In this document: in pieces, positions 31,913-33,228 of the stretch | How the letters are laid out: every line of letters begins with the position of its first letter | How positions within the stretch are numbered: position 1 is the stretch's first letter | Source: Pseudomonadota bacterium | GTDB lineage: Bacteria; Pseudomonadota; Gammaproteobacteria; Burkholderiales; Burkholderiaceae_B | Assembly: GCA_023388835.1 (NCBI GenBank) | Contig: JAEWFK010000041.1 | Span: forward strand, 1-33,228 | Direction of reading: 5' to 3' | Length of the DNA: 33,228 nucleotides | Program-made: the position numbers and the translations under genes | Notes under the pieces: generated by a model | What the model was told of the DNA's origin: nothing | Database searches by the model: none | The model's input: the letters and a program-made list of their open reading frames with translations, nothing else

Positions 31913-33228
31913 TCAGAGAGTGCGGGCGATCTCGCGGATTTCGAAGACTTCGAGCTGGTCGCCGACTTCGATGTCGTTGTTGCCCCGCAGAGTAATACCG
32001 CAATCGAAGCCGGACTTGACTTCCTTGACGTCGTCCTTGAATCGACGCAGGGATTCCAGGGAACCGGTCCACAGCACAACATTGTTGCGAAGCAGGCGGA
32101 CCTGCGAATCGCGGCGAACGACGCCATCGAGCACCATGCAGCCCGCAACATTGCCGATACGCGAGATGCTGTAGACCTCGCGAATCTCCACCATGCCGAT
32201 GACTTCCTCGCGTTTCTCGGGCGCCAGCATGCCGGACATGGCCTTGCGGACGTCATCGACGGCATCGTAGATGATGTTGTAGTAGCGCAGGTCGATGCCG
32301 TTGCCGTCGGCCAATTTCTTGGCGCTTTGCTCGGCGCGGACATTAAACCCGATGATGACTGCATTCGATGCGATCGCCAAGTTGACGTCGCTTTCCGAAA
32401 TGCCGCCCACCGCTGCGTGAACCACCTGGACTCGGACTTCGTCGGTAGAGAGCTTGACCAGTGACTGGACCAGCGCTTCCTGCGAACCCTGCACATCGGT
32501 CTTGATAATAAGCGCGAGGGTCTGGCTGCCTTCGCCCATGTTGTCGAACATGGACTCGAGCTTGGCGGCCTGCTGGCGTGCCAGCTTGACGTCGCGGAAC
32601 TTGCCTTGGCGGAACAGCGCGATTTCACGCGCCTTGCGTTCGTCGGCCATCGCGATGAGTTCGTCGCCCGCCTGCGGCACTTCTGTCAGACCCTGGATTT
32701 CCACTGGAATGGACGGTCCCGCCTCGCTGACGGCCTTGCCCTGGTCGCTCAGCATGGCGCGAACCCGGCCGAAGCTTGCGCCCACCAGCACGGCGTCGCC
32801 GCGCTTGAGCGTGCCGCTCTGCACCAGAATGGTCGCAACCGGGCCGCGGCCCTTGTCCAGGCGGGCTTCGATGACGAGACCCTTGGCGGGCGCTTCGACA
32901 GCCGACGTCAGCTCCAGTATCTCCGCCTGCAGGAGAACGTTCTCGAGCAGATCGTCGATGCCCTCGCCAGTCTTGGCCGAAACGCCCACGAAGGGGACAT
33001 CGCCGCCGTATTCTTCCGGCACGACCTGTTCGGCCACCAGTTCCTGTTTCACACGCTCGGGATTGCCTTCGGGCTTGTCGATCTTGGTGATCGCCACCAC
33101 CAGCGGAACGTTTGCTGCCTGGGCGTGGTGAATCGCTTCACGCGTTTGCGGCATGACGCCGTCGTCGGAGGCCACAACCAGAATCACGATGTCCGTTGCC
33201 TTGGCGCCTCGGGCACGCATCGCCGTAA
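31913..33228 (-). CDS. infB: Translation initiation factor IF-2 (C-terminal part; 5' end outside window)
   Basis: The last 438 or so residues of IF2, the GTPase that brings fMet-tRNA to the 30S subunit. The visible frame enters at TAMRARGAKATDIVILVVAS, just after the DTPGHEAF G3 motif, so the N-terminal domains, P-loop and switch regions are beyond the right edge. G4, normally NKID, reads TKID here (VVAITKIDKPEGN); G5 is SAKTGEGIDD. Domain II, the IF2 domain 3 (NAVIIGFNVRAEQSAKKLA) and the C-terminal fMet-binding barrel ending GDQLEVFEIREIARTL are complete. rbfA follows after 5 bases; nusA and rimP would be expected upstream. Confidence 0.97.
   Translation of the reverse strand, partial: TAMRARGAKATDIVILVVASDDGVMPQTREAIHHAQAANVPLVVAITKIDKPEGNPERVKQELVAEQVVPEEYGGDVPFVGVSAKTGEGIDDLLENVLLQAEILELTSAVEAPAKGLVIEARLDKGRGPVATILVQSGTLKRGDAVLVGASFGRVRAMLSDQGKAVSEAGPSIPVEIQGLTEVPQAGDELIAMADERKAREIALFRQGKFRDVKLARQQAAKLESMFDNMGEGSQTLALIIKTDVQGSQEALVQSLVKLSTDEVRVQVVHAAVGGISESDVNLAIASNAVIIGFNVRAEQSAKKLADGNGIDLRYYNIIYDAVDDVRKAMSGMLAPEKREEVIGMVEIREVYSISRIGNVAGCMVLDGVVRRDSQVRLLRNNVVLWTGSLESLRRFKDDVKEVKSGFDCGITLRGNNDIEVGDQLEVFEIREIARTL

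Noticed and set aside
1..33228. Mobile elements, CRISPR arrays, tRNA or rRNA genes
   Set aside because: No transposase, integrase, regularly spaced repeat, tRNA cloverleaf with T-loop consensus or rRNA segment was recognised on either strand.

Overview
The window is GC-rich, gene-dense bacterial chromosome. Gene content and order point to a betaproteobacterium of the order Burkholderiales, most likely an Alcaligenaceae relative of Bordetella/Achromobacter (inference). The supporting marks are an rpsF-priB-rpsR-rplI cluster next to dnaB, a Bug/TctC-type periplasmic receptor, the alaC-hom-thrC operon, an xseB-ispA-dxs-folE2 operon and a Mth938-bcp-PIN/PhoH run. I see no insertion sequence, prophage, CRISPR array, tRNA or rRNA. 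No stretch longer than about 210 bases lacks a gene.

Layout. 1-1414: 3' part of hydroxysqualene dehydroxylase hpnE. 1431-5756 (minus): alaC-hom-thrC-crcB, aspartate-family amino-acid synthesis with a fluoride channel at the end. 5950-9806 (plus): a Mth938-like protein, peroxiredoxin bcp, a PIN-PhoH ATPase and a PdxA-family dehydrogenase. 9773-12890 (minus): a Bug receptor followed by LeuC- and LeuD-like dehydratase subunits, with a divergent LysR regulator at 13015-13938. 13951-16999 (minus): rpsF-priB-rpsR-rplI, a strong intrinsic terminator, then dnaB. 17139-21151 (minus): xseB-ispA-dxs-folE2. 21360-22514 (plus): a Rieske oxygenase; then a DMT exporter (minus), htpX (plus), a dienelactone hydrolase and polA (minus), a LOG-family protein (plus). 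28892-33228 (minus): infB (cut by the window edge)-rbfA-truB-typA.

Most of the window is housekeeping: replication (dnaB, polA, priB, xseB), translation and ribosome assembly (S6, S18, L9, IF2, RbfA, TruB, TypA), isoprenoid precursors (dxs, ispA, feeding hpnE-type hopanoid chemistry), folate (folE2) and threonine synthesis. Operons are tightly packed: six gene pairs use a 4-base ATGA stop/start overlap.

The best candidate for undescribed biology is the accessory locus at 8772-13938. A LysR regulator faces a Bug receptor-leuC-leuD operon, and a PdxA-family gene converges on it with overlapping 3' ends. The LeuC-like protein keeps its iron-sulfur cysteines but departs from canonical LeuC at two active-site motifs, so it may act on a substrate other than isopropylmalate. 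Other points for a second look are a structured rpsF leader, an intrinsic terminator between rbfA and truB, head-to-head overlapping start codons of polA and the LOG gene, a dyad over the -10 box of the Rieske gene, and an enlarged Rieske cluster loop.
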